From Bradyrhizobium lablabi (GTDB lineage: Bacteria > Pseudomonadota > Alphaproteobacteria > Rhizobiales > Xanthobacteraceae), in the NCBI RefSeq assembly GCF_001440475.1, contig NZ_LLYB01000134.1:254025-318024 (forward strand): 64,000 nucleotides of DNA, written 5' to 3'. Below, in pieces: positions 34,440 to 42,141 of this stretch (position 1 is the stretch's first letter; each line of letters begins with the position of its first letter). The notes under the pieces were generated by a model. The model was not told the DNA's origin. It saw nothing but the letters and a program-made list of their open reading frames with translations, and ran no database searches. Made by a program: the position numbers and the translations under genes.

Positions 34440-34516
34440 CGTCATTGCGAGCGCAGCGAAGCAATCCACACCTTCTCTGCGGCTCGATGGATTGCTTCGC
34501 TTCGCTCGCAATGACG
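34440..34516. repeat. palindromic intergenic repeat family A, copy 3
   Basis: 77 bases with CGTCATTGCGAGCGCAGCGA and its reverse complement at the ends, inner arms GAAGCAATCCA and TGGATTGCTTC. It lies inside the paa operon between paaD and paaE. Confidence 0.9.
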
Positions 34517-34528
34517 GCATAGAGGGCC

Positions 34529-35032
34529 TCAATGACACTTGAAATAATCAAAGGGTTCACGGCAGGCCTTGCAACGCCACAGCGCCTTGCAGGAGGTCGA
34601 GCCGAACTCCGACAGCAGCTCCGTATTCCCGGAACCGCATTGCGGGCACGATACCTGCTGCTCTCCGAACAGCGCGCGGCGCGAACTCGACGCTTGCGGC
34701 GGCGCGATGCCATAGGCACGCAGCTTGTTGCGGCCGTCCTCGCTCATCCAGTCGGTGGTCCAGGCCGGCGACAGCACGGTTCGGATGGTCGGCCGCCCGA
34801 TACCGGCGCGCTCCAGCGCCAGTTCGATCTCGAGCGCGATCATGTTCATGGCAGGACAGCCCGAATAGGTCGGCGTGATCGCCACCTCGACGCGGCCGTC
34901 ACGAACCCTGACATCGCGCAGCACGCCGAGATCGGCGATGGTGAGCACGGGGATTTCGGGATCGACCACCTGCGCGGCCACCTCCCAGGCACGCCGGCGC
35001 AGATCGGTATCGCTGAGAACCGCCGTCACCAT
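34529..35032 (-). CDS. paaD: phenylacetyl-CoA epoxidase assembly subunit PaaD
   Basis: 167 residues. The first 100 form the MIP18/DUF59 domain (VVDPEIPVLTIADLGVLRDV, then TPTYSGCPAM), linked to Fe-S or di-iron centre maturation. The C-terminal 40 residues form a small cysteine cluster (Cys129, Cys132, Cys148, Cys154, Cys157, Cys166) that probably binds zinc, as usual for PaaD. Its start overlaps the paaC stop by 7 bases. Confidence 0.95.
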   Translation of the reverse strand: MVTAVLSDTDLRRRAWEVAAQVVDPEIPVLTIADLGVLRDVRVRDGRVEVAITPTYSGCPAMNMIALEIELALERAGIGRPTIRTVLSPAWTTDWMSEDGRNKLRAYGIAPPQASSSRRALFGEQQVSCPQCGSGNTELLSEFGSTSCKALWRCKACREPFDYFKCH

Positions 35033-35802
35033 GTCGCCCCCGGAAACGTCCGCTGCATCGATTGCAACTCGCTGAGAAGATGGCCGAGATGCTCACTGTG
35101 TCGGCCGCTGCGGCCGCCCTGCTGCATCCAGTCGCTCTTCGGTAGCGCGAGCGTCGCCTCGCTGACGACGCTGGACACCGTTTTGAGCCACTGCGGGTGC
35201 AACGCTGCCGGATCAACCGCAATACGGGCGTCGATCAGGCCGCGCTCGCTGTCATCAACGGCGAACATCTCGCCGGTGAAAGCCCAGAGTTCATCGATGG
35301 CCGATTGCGTCCGGCGGTGGCTTTCCTCGGTACCGTCGCCGAGGCGGACGATCCACTCCGAGGAATGGCGGACATGATAGGCGCTTTCCTTTTCCGATTT
35401 CGCCGCAATCGCCGCCAGCGTAAGATCGCTGGAGCGCATCATCGCGCGCCAGTAGAGATCGGCAAAGGTCGCATAGAAGAACTGCCGCACCATGGTGCGC
35501 GCGAAGTCGCCGTTGGGTTGTTCGAGCAGCAGGAGATTGCGGTACTGCCTGACATCGCGAAGGTAGGCGAACTTGTCCTCGTCGTTGTCCCTGCCCTCAA
35601 CCTTTGCGGCGTAGGAATAGAGTTCGCGGGCCTGACCGAGCAGATCCAGTCCCATATTGGCGAGTGCCATGTCCTCTTCCAGCATCGGCGCATGGCCGCA
35701 CCACTCCGACAGGCGATGGCCGAGGATCAACGCATCGTCGGCGCGGCGCAGGGTGTAGAGCACCAGCGGGGTTTCGGAGACGGAGATGTTGGCGACGGTC
35801 AT
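35026..35802 (-). CDS. paaC: phenylacetyl-CoA epoxidase structural subunit PaaC
   Basis: Ferritin-like structural subunit that pairs with the catalytic PaaA. 258 residues from the ATG of MTVANISVSE; an upstream candidate (MNRQVSK) would begin almost within the neighbouring repeat. Typical segments: LGHRLSEWCGHAPMLEEDMALANMGLDLLGQAR at the N-terminal helices and KSEKESAYHVRHSSEWIVRLGDGT. The intact metal-binding set of PaaA is not expected here. It is preceded by a family A repeat that separates it from paaB. Confidence 0.94.
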   Translation of the reverse strand: MTVANISVSETPLVLYTLRRADDALILGHRLSEWCGHAPMLEEDMALANMGLDLLGQARELYSYAAKVEGRDNDEDKFAYLRDVRQYRNLLLLEQPNGDFARTMVRQFFYATFADLYWRAMMRSSDLTLAAIAAKSEKESAYHVRHSSEWIVRLGDGTEESHRRTQSAIDELWAFTGEMFAVDDSERGLIDARIAVDPAALHPQWLKTVSSVVSEATLALPKSDWMQQGGRSGRHSEHLGHLLSELQSMQRTFPGATW

Positions 35803-35824
35803 TTTAGACACCTGCCTGTTCAAT

Positions 35825-35907
35825 CGTCATTGCGAGGAGCGAAGCGACGAAGCAATCCATTCTTCCGTTGCGGCGCGATGGATTGCTTCGCTGCGCTCGC
35901 AATGACG
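35825..35907. repeat. palindromic intergenic repeat family A, copy 4
   Basis: 83 bases, ends CGTCATTGCGAGGAGCGAAGC and its near reverse complement. It lies inside the paa operon between paaB and paaC, ending 4 bases before the paaB stop codon. Confidence 0.9.
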
Positions 35908-35910
35908 GCG

Positions 35911-36198
35911 TCACATATGCCCGACTTCATCCGGCACGTCGTAAAACGTCGGGTGCCGGTAGATCTTGGATTCCGCCGGCTCGAACATCATGCCCTTCTC
36001 AGAAGGATCGGACGCCGTGATCGCGTTCGACGGCACCACCCAGATCGAGAGGCCCTCGCCGCGGCGGGTGTAGATGTCGCGAGCGGCCTGCAGCGCCAGC
36101 GTGGCGTCGGTTGCATGCAGCGAGCCGACATGCTTGTGCGCCAGCCCGTTGCGGCTGCGGATAAAGACTTCCCAGAGCGGAATGTTCGGCGTCGCCAT
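35911..36198 (-). CDS. paaB: phenylacetyl-CoA epoxidase subunit PaaB
   Basis: 95 residues, the family length. PaaB bridges PaaAC dimers in the epoxidase complex. The sequence WEVFIRSRNGLAHKHVGSLH at the N-terminus and the GEGLSIWVVPSNAI segment are diagnostic. The start has a GGGAGAC ribosome site and lies 11 bases after paaA. Confidence 0.95.
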   Translation of the reverse strand: MATPNIPLWEVFIRSRNGLAHKHVGSLHATDATLALQAARDIYTRRGEGLSIWVVPSNAITASDPSEKGMMFEPAESKIYRHPTFYDVPDEVGHM

Positions 36199-36209
36199 TA
36201 TTCGTCTCC

Positions 36210-37202
36210 CTACTCTGCGGCCTGCAAGGCGGCGCGCTGCTTGCGCTTCTCCGCATAGGCCATCGCGGCCTCGCGCACCCAGGCGCCGTCGTCGTGCGCC
36301 TTGCGCCGCGCGGCCATGCGGTCGCGATTGCAGGGGCCGTTACCGGCCAGCACCTGCTTGAATTCCTCCCAGTCGATCGCACTGTATTCCCAATTGCCGG
36401 CTTCGTTTTGCTTCATGCCGGGATCGGGAAAGGTCAGCCCGAGGAACTGGGCCTGCGGCACCGTGGCATCGACGAATTTCTGGCGCAGCTCGTCATTGGA
36501 GAAGCGCTTGATCTTCCATTTGGTCGAGGTGTCCGAGTGCTGGCTGACCTGGTCGGGCGGACCGAACATCATCAGCACCGGCCACCACCAGCGGTTCAGC
36601 GCATCCTGCGCCATCGCCTTCTGTTCGGCAGTGCCGCGACACAGCGTCAGCATGATCTCAAAGCCCTGGCGCTGATGGAAGGATTCCTCCTTGCAGACGC
36701 GGATCATCGCGCGCGCATACGGGCCGTAGGAGCAGCGGCACAGCGGGATCTGGTTCATGATCGCCGCGCCGTCGACCAGCCAGCCGATGGTGCCGATATC
36801 GGCCCAGGTCAGCGTCGGATAGTTGAAGATCGAGGAATACTTTGCCTTCCCCCCCAGCATCGCGTCGACCAGTTCTTCGCGCGAGGAGCCGAGGGTTTCG
36901 GCGGCGGCGTAGAGATAGAGCCCGTGGCCGCATTCGTCCTGCACTTTTGCGAGCAGCGCGGCCTTCCGGCGCAGCGACGGCGCGCGGGTGATCCAGTTGC
37001 CTTCGGGAAGCATGCCGACGATTTCGGAATGCGCGTGCTGGGAAATCTGCCGCGTCAGCGTCTTGCGGTAAGCCGCCGGCATCCAGTCGTTCGGCTCGAT
37101 GCGCTCGTCGGCATCGATGCGCGCCTGAAACTGCGTGGCGCGTTCGGCGTCCTCAATGTGGCGTTCGTCGCCGTCGGACGTATTGAGCGCCTGCGTGTAC
37201 AT
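36210..37202 (-). CDS. paaA: phenylacetyl-CoA epoxidase catalytic subunit PaaA
   Basis: Di-iron monooxygenase that epoxidises the aromatic ring of phenylacetyl-CoA. 330 residues from the ATG of MYTQALNTSD; the frame upstream is AT-rich promoter sequence. Metal ligands are visible in DECGHG (Glu90 and His93) and in the later CKEESFHQRQG segment. The C-terminal GPCNRDRMAARR motif is typical of PaaA. First structural gene of the operon, following paaX by 75 bases. Confidence 0.96.
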   Translation of the reverse strand: MYTQALNTSDGDERHIEDAERATQFQARIDADERIEPNDWMPAAYRKTLTRQISQHAHSEIVGMLPEGNWITRAPSLRRKAALLAKVQDECGHGLYLYAAAETLGSSREELVDAMLGGKAKYSSIFNYPTLTWADIGTIGWLVDGAAIMNQIPLCRCSYGPYARAMIRVCKEESFHQRQGFEIMLTLCRGTAEQKAMAQDALNRWWWPVLMMFGPPDQVSQHSDTSTKWKIKRFSNDELRQKFVDATVPQAQFLGLTFPDPGMKQNEAGNWEYSAIDWEEFKQVLAGNGPCNRDRMAARRKAHDDGAWVREAAMAYAEKRKQRAALQAAE

Positions 37203-37277
37203 GGCGGACCTCCCGGTATTTGTTGGGAGGCAATATATAACAGAAACTACGATATGCAATATAATTCTGTAACATAT
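37203..37277. promoter_or_regulatory. paaA promoter region with candidate operator
   Basis: 75-base AT-rich gap between paaX and paaA. It holds an inverted repeat ACAGAA (37240-37245) and TTCTGT (37265-37270), centres 25 bases apart, embedded in symmetric AT-rich flanks. By position it could be the site where PaaX represses the catabolic genes until phenylacetyl-CoA is present. The assignment to PaaX is inference. Confidence 0.45.
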
Positions 37278-38147
37278 TTACGGATCGCCGAAGCGCCTCG
37301 AAAGTTCCGCGCCGGGCTTCGGCAAGGGGCCGTTTTCGTTGGTGGCATGGCGGTCAAGCCATTGTTCGGACGCGGGAAGCAGCGCGCGATAGATCTCGCC
37401 GCACAGCGTCCGGGCGGCCCTGCCCGGCCAGTCCGCAGGCAGCAGCGCCGTCGGCAGCAATGGGTCGCGCAGCACGACGCGGCGGTAATGGTGGATCAGC
37501 AGCACGCGCGCGGTAAAGGCGTCGGCTTCCGTCAGCCGCTCGCCACGTCCGATCCACTCCCGCAAGGGAGCGAAGGTTTTCATGAACTTCTGATAGGCGT
37601 CGGCGGTGCGATCGAGCGGCCAGCTTTCGCTGAGCAGGCGCCGGCCGCTGTCGTCTTCGGCGGAGACTTCGAGACGGATGGCGCCCGCGGCTTCTTCCGG
37701 CACCGGCACGCCCGAGGGCGCCACCCACACCCCCGGCAGCGGACTGCCGAAGCCTGCGTTCTTCAGCGCCTCGCGCGAAGCGTCGCGGTCTTCGCCATTG
37801 CCGATCAGCAGCAGTTCGAACCGGCCGGTCCAGTCGGAGGCCGGCGGGCCGTAGATATGTTTCGTTGCGATATCAAAAGTTTGCCGCCCACTCTGCACCA
37901 GACGATAGAAGCTGTTGCGGCCGACTTTATTGCGCTCGAACCAACCATCGGCAGTGAGCCGCGACATCGCGGTGCGCACCACGCTGGCGTCGATGTCGAG
38001 TTGCTCGAAGAATTCGAGCAACGTGCCGAGCCAGACCGAGCCGCCGCGCGGCACGATGGCATCACCGAACACGGTGATGACGATCGAGCCGGTGCGCGAC
38101 GGTTCGCGCTTCAACTGCTGGATGATGCGGGCAAGCGGCGGCGACAT
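37278..38147 (-). CDS. paaX: PaaX-family transcriptional repressor
   Basis: 289 residues with the PaaX layout: an N-terminal winged helix (ASVVRTAMSRLTADGWFERNKVGRNSFYRL), a central domain and a C-terminal domain. PaaX proteins repress phenylacetate genes and release DNA on binding phenylacetyl-CoA. It lies directly upstream of paaA on the same strand, so it may be read into the operon as well as controlling it. Other PaaX-family members regulate unrelated genes, but the position here is strong. Confidence 0.9.
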   Translation of the reverse strand: MSPPLARIIQQLKREPSRTGSIVITVFGDAIVPRGGSVWLGTLLEFFEQLDIDASVVRTAMSRLTADGWFERNKVGRNSFYRLVQSGRQTFDIATKHIYGPPASDWTGRFELLLIGNGEDRDASREALKNAGFGSPLPGVWVAPSGVPVPEEAAGAIRLEVSAEDDSGRRLLSESWPLDRTADAYQKFMKTFAPLREWIGRGERLTEADAFTARVLLIHHYRRVVLRDPLLPTALLPADWPGRAARTLCGEIYRALLPASEQWLDRHATNENGPLPKPGAELSRRFGDP

Positions 38148-38203
38148 GCCTCAACGCATAGCGCGTTTTTCGGGAGAGCGACAATGGCGGCCAGCCGGGC
38201 TTC

Positions 38204-38300
38204 ATCTTTCGAGACGCCGCTTCGCGGCTCCTCAGGATGAGGGCAACCAGGGAGGTCCTCATGGTGAGGAGCGCGGCAAAGCCGCGCGTCTCGAACCATG
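38204..38300. repeat. palindromic intergenic repeat family B, copy 4 (half-sites rearranged)
   Basis: Contains the same parts as other B copies, but in the order TTTCGAGACG...CTCCTCAGGATGAGGG then CCTCATGGTGAGGAG...GCGTCTCGAACCATG. It lies between paaX and the PGAP1-like hydrolase. Confidence 0.8.
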
Positions 38301-38315
38301 GCCGGGAAAAGAAGT

Positions 38316-39089
38316 CTACCGATGCGGGTTCGGATAGACCAGGCCGCGCCAGCCGCTGCGATCGAACGGCGCCCACTCGCCTTCCGGCTGGGCCAGGCGA
38401 TCGGCGACCGCGTAGACGACGGCGGGATGATGGCCCATGCCGCAATGGCTACTCTCGACCTCGATGCTCTCCGATGTCGCCGACGTCTTCTCCATGCAGC
38501 CCTGCCAGGCGCAGATGCCGTCGGTACGGCTGAAGATGGCGGTAGTCGGCACCGGCGGCGTCGACGACAGCGCGCCGCCGAAACGGGCATCCTCTTCGTC
38601 GGCGCGGCGGCCGCTTGCGATCTCGTAGACGCGCCAGGCGTTGGTCGCCTTCGGGCCCGACGCAAACGGGCTGCCGAGCGTGATCACCGAGCGCACGCGC
38701 CCCGGCATCATCTTGGCGAGCTGACGCGCGTAGAGGCCGCCGAGGCTCCAGCCGACCAGCGAGACCTTGCGGCCATGCGTGTCGTTCAACTCCTGCACCA
38801 GATCGACCATCGCGTCCTGCACGCCGTGGCGCAGGCCGAGATTGCGGCCCTGCCGCCAGCCACTGACGACGTAGCCGCGATTGCGCAGGAAAGTCCGCAG
38901 CGGCCGGGTCGAGGTGTCGGAAGCAACGAGCCCGGGCAGCACCAGCACCGGATGGCCGTCCCCGCGCGGCGCGAGGCTCAGCAGCGGCAAGGCGCCGAGA
39001 AACGCCCCCAATTCGGAAATGGCACGGCCCTCCAGAAACATCAGGGTCCTGGACGGCGGCGCAAGCGTCTGTGTAGCAACGGACATCAT
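38316..39089 (-). CDS. PGAP1-like alpha/beta hydrolase (paralogue 1)
   Basis: 257 residues. Nucleophile Ser115 in SLVGWSLGGLYAR, with an upstream DGHPVLVLPGLVASD oxyanion segment. Start ATG follows a GGAGA site. It is clearly paralogous to the protein at 51701-52501: the nucleophile block, the RSVITLGSPFA block and the C-terminal VADRLAQPEGEW block match closely. PGAP1-like lipases act on acyl esters; the role in this organism is unknown. Its upstream region carries two CGCAACGCA direct repeats. Confidence 0.85.
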   Translation of the reverse strand: MMSVATQTLAPPSRTLMFLEGRAISELGAFLGALPLLSLAPRGDGHPVLVLPGLVASDTSTRPLRTFLRNRGYVVSGWRQGRNLGLRHGVQDAMVDLVQELNDTHGRKVSLVGWSLGGLYARQLAKMMPGRVRSVITLGSPFASGPKATNAWRVYEIASGRRADEEDARFGGALSSTPPVPTTAIFSRTDGICAWQGCMEKTSATSESIEVESSHCGMGHHPAVVYAVADRLAQPEGEWAPFDRSGWRGLVYPNPHR

Positions 39090-39146
39090 GTCTCCTCTCG
39101 GGCTGGCCCCTTACGTCTCGGCAGCCAGGCCACTGGTTCAGTTAGA

Positions 39147-39175
39147 CGCAACGCAGCAGAATCGTTCGCAACGCA
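39147..39175. promoter_or_regulatory. direct repeats upstream of the PGAP1-like hydrolase
   Basis: CGCAACGCA occurs at 39147-39155 and again at 39167-39175, exactly 20 bases apart (about two helical turns), followed by ACATTGC. This is a plausible tandem operator for the minus-strand hydrolase starting at 39089. The regulator is unknown; the TGC/GCA composition resembles sites reported for the PHA regulator PhaR. Confidence 0.4.
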
Positions 39176-39270
39176 ACATTGCTCCATAAAAAGCTAGGGA
39201 ACCGGTTTTGCTCTTGCAAGCGGGCCAGATCACACTTGGGAAAAGTAAAAGCGTTGACGTGATGAATTAG

Positions 39271-40557
39271 TCACAACAGCCGCAGCAGGTATTCGAGCGT
39301 GTAAAGCGCCAGCCCTGCAAGCCCGCCGATCAGCGAGCCGTTGAAGCGGATGTATTGCAGGTCGCGGCCGATATTGATCTCGATCAGCGAGATCAACTGC
39401 CCCATGTCCCACGACTTGACCTGATCGGAGATGAAGGTCGAGACGCCGCTCTTCTGTTCGGCGACGACGGTTCGCAGCACCGCCACGAGACCCTGGTTGA
39501 TTTCGGCGCGCAGTTCGGCGTCGCTGGCCAAGGCCTCGCCTGCTGTTACGAACATGCGCACGAGATACTGCTCCAGCACCTGCGTCTCGCCCGAGGCGCT
39601 GCGCTCGAAGAACGAGCGTACGTTCGCCCAGATGTGGCGCGCAAGGCCGGCCAGTTCGGGCCGCGCCAGCAGATCGCGCTTCAGGCCGGCGATCTTCTCG
39701 GCATACACCGGATCGGTGCCGAGGCGGTCGACGAAGGTCAGCACCATGCGGTCGAACTCGCCGCGGAACGGATGGGCGGGATCGTTGCGGACTTCCTCGA
39801 AGAACGCGGTGGCGGAAGCCACGATCTTGTTCACCAGAAACTTGTCGGCGCGATAGAGTTTTAAGAGCGTCGGCAATTCCGCGCGGATTTTTTCGCGGAT
39901 CATCGCCATCGTCTCGGCCTGCGTCATCGTCTCATGCACGCCGCGCAGGAGATCGTCGAGCAGACCCTGATGACGGCCTTCCTTCACGAACGTACGCAAG
40001 GTGCCGGCGGCAAGCGGCGCCAGATCGATCGCCATCAATTGCGCCGTGATGCGGCGGCTCACGAAGGTCATCAGGCCGGAATTCTCGGTCGCCGCCACCG
40101 CCTCGGGCAACAGCCGCAGCGCAAAGCGCGCAAGATCCTGGCTGCGTTTGCGGTCGCGCAGCCAGTCGGCAATGAACGAGCCGAAATCGATCTGCCGCAG
40201 TTTTGCTTCGACGGGCGCGGCTTCGAGGAAATGCTGCTCGATGAATTCGCCGAGCTTGTCGGCTATGCGGTGCTGGTTGCTCTGGATGATCGCGGTGTGC
40301 GGGATCGGCAGGCCCAGCGGCCGTTTGAACAACGCCACGACCGCATACCAGTCGGCGAGGCCGCCGATGGTCGCCGCTTCCGCAAAAGCTGCGATGAAGC
40401 CGAATACCGGATGTACCGGCACCAGCGCCTTCGCGCCGAGAAAAACGACAAACGTCGCCGCCAACACTCCTGTCGCCAGCAACTTCACGCGCCGCAACTC
40501 GGCGGCGCGCGCGGCGTCGCCGGGCGTGTCGATGACGAAGGTGGCGGGAAGCGTCAT
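39271..40557 (-). CDS. DUF445 family membrane-anchored protein
   Basis: 428 residues of the DUF445 family, whose function is unknown. A hydrophobic segment near residues 25-65 (LLATGVLAATFVVFLGAKALVPV, then a helix to GGLADWYAVVALFKRPLGLPIPHTAII, the family's hallmark) is followed by a long helical soluble part and a final hydrophobic tail (GSLIGGLAGLALYTLEYLL). This layout suggests a protein anchored at both ends of the inner membrane. It is not in an evident operon. Confidence 0.87.
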   Translation of the reverse strand: MTLPATFVIDTPGDAARAAELRRVKLLATGVLAATFVVFLGAKALVPVHPVFGFIAAFAEAATIGGLADWYAVVALFKRPLGLPIPHTAIIQSNQHRIADKLGEFIEQHFLEAAPVEAKLRQIDFGSFIADWLRDRKRSQDLARFALRLLPEAVAATENSGLMTFVSRRITAQLMAIDLAPLAAGTLRTFVKEGRHQGLLDDLLRGVHETMTQAETMAMIREKIRAELPTLLKLYRADKFLVNKIVASATAFFEEVRNDPAHPFRGEFDRMVLTFVDRLGTDPVYAEKIAGLKRDLLARPELAGLARHIWANVRSFFERSASGETQVLEQYLVRMFVTAGEALASDAELRAEINQGLVAVLRTVVAEQKSGVSTFISDQVKSWDMGQLISLIEINIGRDLQYIRFNGSLIGGLAGLALYTLEYLLRLL

Positions 40558-40598
40558 GACGGCTTTCGAAGGAGATTCGCGCCTGCGTCAGCCTACTC

Positions 40599-40687
40599 CG
40601 TCATTGCGAGCGCAGCGAAGCAATCCACCTCACCTCGGGCGGAAAGCTGAGGTGGATTGCTTCGTCGCTTCGCTCCTCGCAATGACG
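40599..40687. repeat. palindromic intergenic repeat family A, copy 5
   Basis: CGTCATTGCGAGCGCAGCGAAGCAATCCACCT with a long matching right arm ending CTCCTCGCAATGACG. It lies upstream of the DUF445 gene, between it and the phasin terminator. Confidence 0.9.
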
Positions 40688-40722
40688 GAGGAGGATGCAG
40701 CATTGATCTATGCCGACGCCCG

Positions 40723-40752
40723 ACAAAAAGAAGGCCCGCCTAAGCGGGCCTT
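40723..40752 (-). terminator. Rho-independent terminator of the phasin gene
   Basis: On the minus strand: AAGGCCCGC, a four-base loop, GCGGGCCTT, then CTTTTTGT. A strong stem with a T-rich tail, 30 bases after the phasin stop, as expected for a highly expressed gene. Confidence 0.9.
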
Positions 40753-40781
40753 CGAATTGAGCAGTTGTCAGGCGATCGCGA

Positions 40782-41258
40782 TCAGGCGGTCTTGGAATAG
40801 ACCTTGGAGAAATTGTCCTGTGCGGTCTTGGCACCGTCGGCGACGAGCTTGCCGAGATACTCGCTGGAGGCCTTCGCCCGCGAGACGAGCACTTCGCCAC
40901 GCGCACGGACCAGGTCCGACTGGATCTGGGCGGCTTCGCTCAGCGACTTGGCCGAAGCGAGCTTGTCGATGCCGGCGAAGAACGCTTCCGCGTCCTGGTA
41001 CAGCGCCTGCTGGATGTTACGGCTGATCTTGGCGGCCTCGGTGACCGAACCGGCAACGGCGGTCTCGATCGCGGCGGTGACCTTCTCGGAACCGGCGTGG
41101 AAGTCGGCAGCGCGAACCTTCGCGGTCTCGGCCTGCTTCTTCACGAACTCACGGGCGGCTTCCGGAACTTCCAGGTTCTGGAGCTTGGTGAACGCCTCGG
41201 TGACGGGCGCGAAGGCTTCCTTGACGGTGTTCAGCACGGAATTGGTATCGGTGGTCAT
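40782..41258 (-). CDS. phaP: phasin family protein
   Basis: Granule-coating amphipathic protein of PHA inclusions, 158 residues from the ATG of MTTDTNSVLN, with a GGAGAG ribosome site. It is helical, Ala- and Lys-rich, without cysteine, signal peptide or membrane segment, and has the phasin landmarks VKKQAETAKVRAADFHAGSEKVTAAIE and NIQQALYQDAEAFFAGIDKLASAKSL. It is monocistronic with its own terminator. Two palindromes lie upstream. The codon choice looks strongly biased, consistent with high expression. Confidence 0.9.
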   Translation of the reverse strand: MTTDTNSVLNTVKEAFAPVTEAFTKLQNLEVPEAAREFVKKQAETAKVRAADFHAGSEKVTAAIETAVAGSVTEAAKISRNIQQALYQDAEAFFAGIDKLASAKSLSEAAQIQSDLVRARGEVLVSRAKASSEYLGKLVADGAKTAQDNFSKVYSKTA

Positions 41259-41330
41259 TGGGGGTCTCTCCATCCTCAGGTTTGAGCAACGGGGCTCACC
41301 CCGTCCGGTTTGGCCCGGGGCACGAGTGTT

Positions 41331-41391
41331 GTGCCATAGTTAATGGTGCGTCGCAACATCAATGTTGCATCGCGATATCACGAAATCGTGA
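41331..41391. promoter_or_regulatory. phasin upstream region with two palindromes
   Basis: GCAACATCAATGTTGC (41353-41368) is a perfect inverted repeat overlapping TGCGTCGCA (41347-41355). A second palindrome, TCACGAAATCGTGA, is at 41378-41391. TGC...GCA spacing is like the sites described for PhaR repressors of phasin genes in other alphaproteobacteria. The 12-mer GTGCCATAGTTA (41331-41342) also occurs upstream of the phaE-like gene. Confidence 0.55.
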
Positions 41392-41497
41392 GGAGCCCGC
41401 CAAATGAGCGCTTTGCCGAGCGAACCGGCAAAAGTTCCACTTTAGTCTAAGGCCGGAGCTTGGCCGGCCTACTTTGCATGGGGTTGTTTTGCGAGTT

Positions 41498-41553
41498 TTT
41501 GTCCGGGCGGTGTCCGGTCGGTCAGTGTCCGGGCGGTGCCCGCCCGGTCAGTG
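41498..41553. repeat. short imperfect tandem repeat and hairpin after the GNAT gene
   Basis: GTCCGGGCGGTG occurs at 41501 and 41527, and CGGTCAGTG at 41518 and 41545. Within it, CCGGGCGG / CCGCCCGG (41529-41536 and 41540-41547) makes a perfect 8-base stem with a 3-base loop directly after the acetyltransferase stop. There is no T-run, so it is a doubtful terminator. Confidence 0.55.
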
Positions 41554-42141
41554 CTGGACCGCCCCCGGCAACCCGTAGGCCTCCATCTGGGCCCGGACCT
41601 GCGCCACATTGTGCCCGAGGACGACGATGTCGTGCTTCTTGCCGTCGACGTCCCGGACATGGTCCCGCAGCAGCGCCTCGGCCTTGAAGCCCAGGCTTTC
41701 GAACAGTGTGATCGCCGCCTGCTGGTCGACCGTCATCTGCACCGTCAGCCTTTCCAGCCCGGCCCCAAGCGCCAGCGCAAAGGTCTCCTGGGAGAGCGCC
41801 CGGCCGACCCCCTGCCCGCGGACATCAAGCGACACCACCATCCTGATGCCACCGACATGGGGCGACCAGGAATGCGGGTCGCAAACCAGCGTGCCGCAGC
41901 CGACCACCGTCCCGTTCTTTACCGCCAGCAGGCTCGTGATGGCGCCGCGCTCGATCTCGTTGACCCAGGCCGACAACACCTTTGGCTGGCTGATATTGCG
42001 CGGCAGGAACAGCAGATCATGCGTCGGAAGCTTTTGCGCAAACGCCAGCACGGCCGGCTCATCGGCGCGGGCCATCAGTCGAAATTCGATGTCGCCCGCG
42101 TCGGTCTTGACGTGGCGCGGATAGGAACGTGTCTCGCTCAT
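41548..42141 (-). CDS. GNAT-family N-acetyltransferase
   Basis: 197 residues. The acetyl-CoA pyrophosphate loop is visible as VVSLDVRGQGVGRALSQE, followed by LERLTVQMTVDQQAAITLFESLGF, the usual motif B region of GNAT enzymes. Substrate unknown. Its start overlaps the stop of the PHA-synthase-like gene by 4 bases, so it is the third gene of the phaE-phaC-GNAT unit. This tight coupling suggests a role tied to the polymerase or its granule, but that is inference. Confidence 0.85.
   Translation of the reverse strand: MSETRSYPRHVKTDAGDIEFRLMARADEPAVLAFAQKLPTHDLLFLPRNISQPKVLSAWVNEIERGAITSLLAVKNGTVVGCGTLVCDPHSWSPHVGGIRMVVSLDVRGQGVGRALSQETFALALGAGLERLTVQMTVDQQAAITLFESLGFKAEALLRDHVRDVDGKKHDIVVLGHNVAQVRAQMEAYGLPGAVQH

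Noticed and set aside
36294..38240. 648-codon plus-strand frame across the paaA-paaX region
   Set aside because: It lies antisense to well-supported paa genes and has shadow composition.
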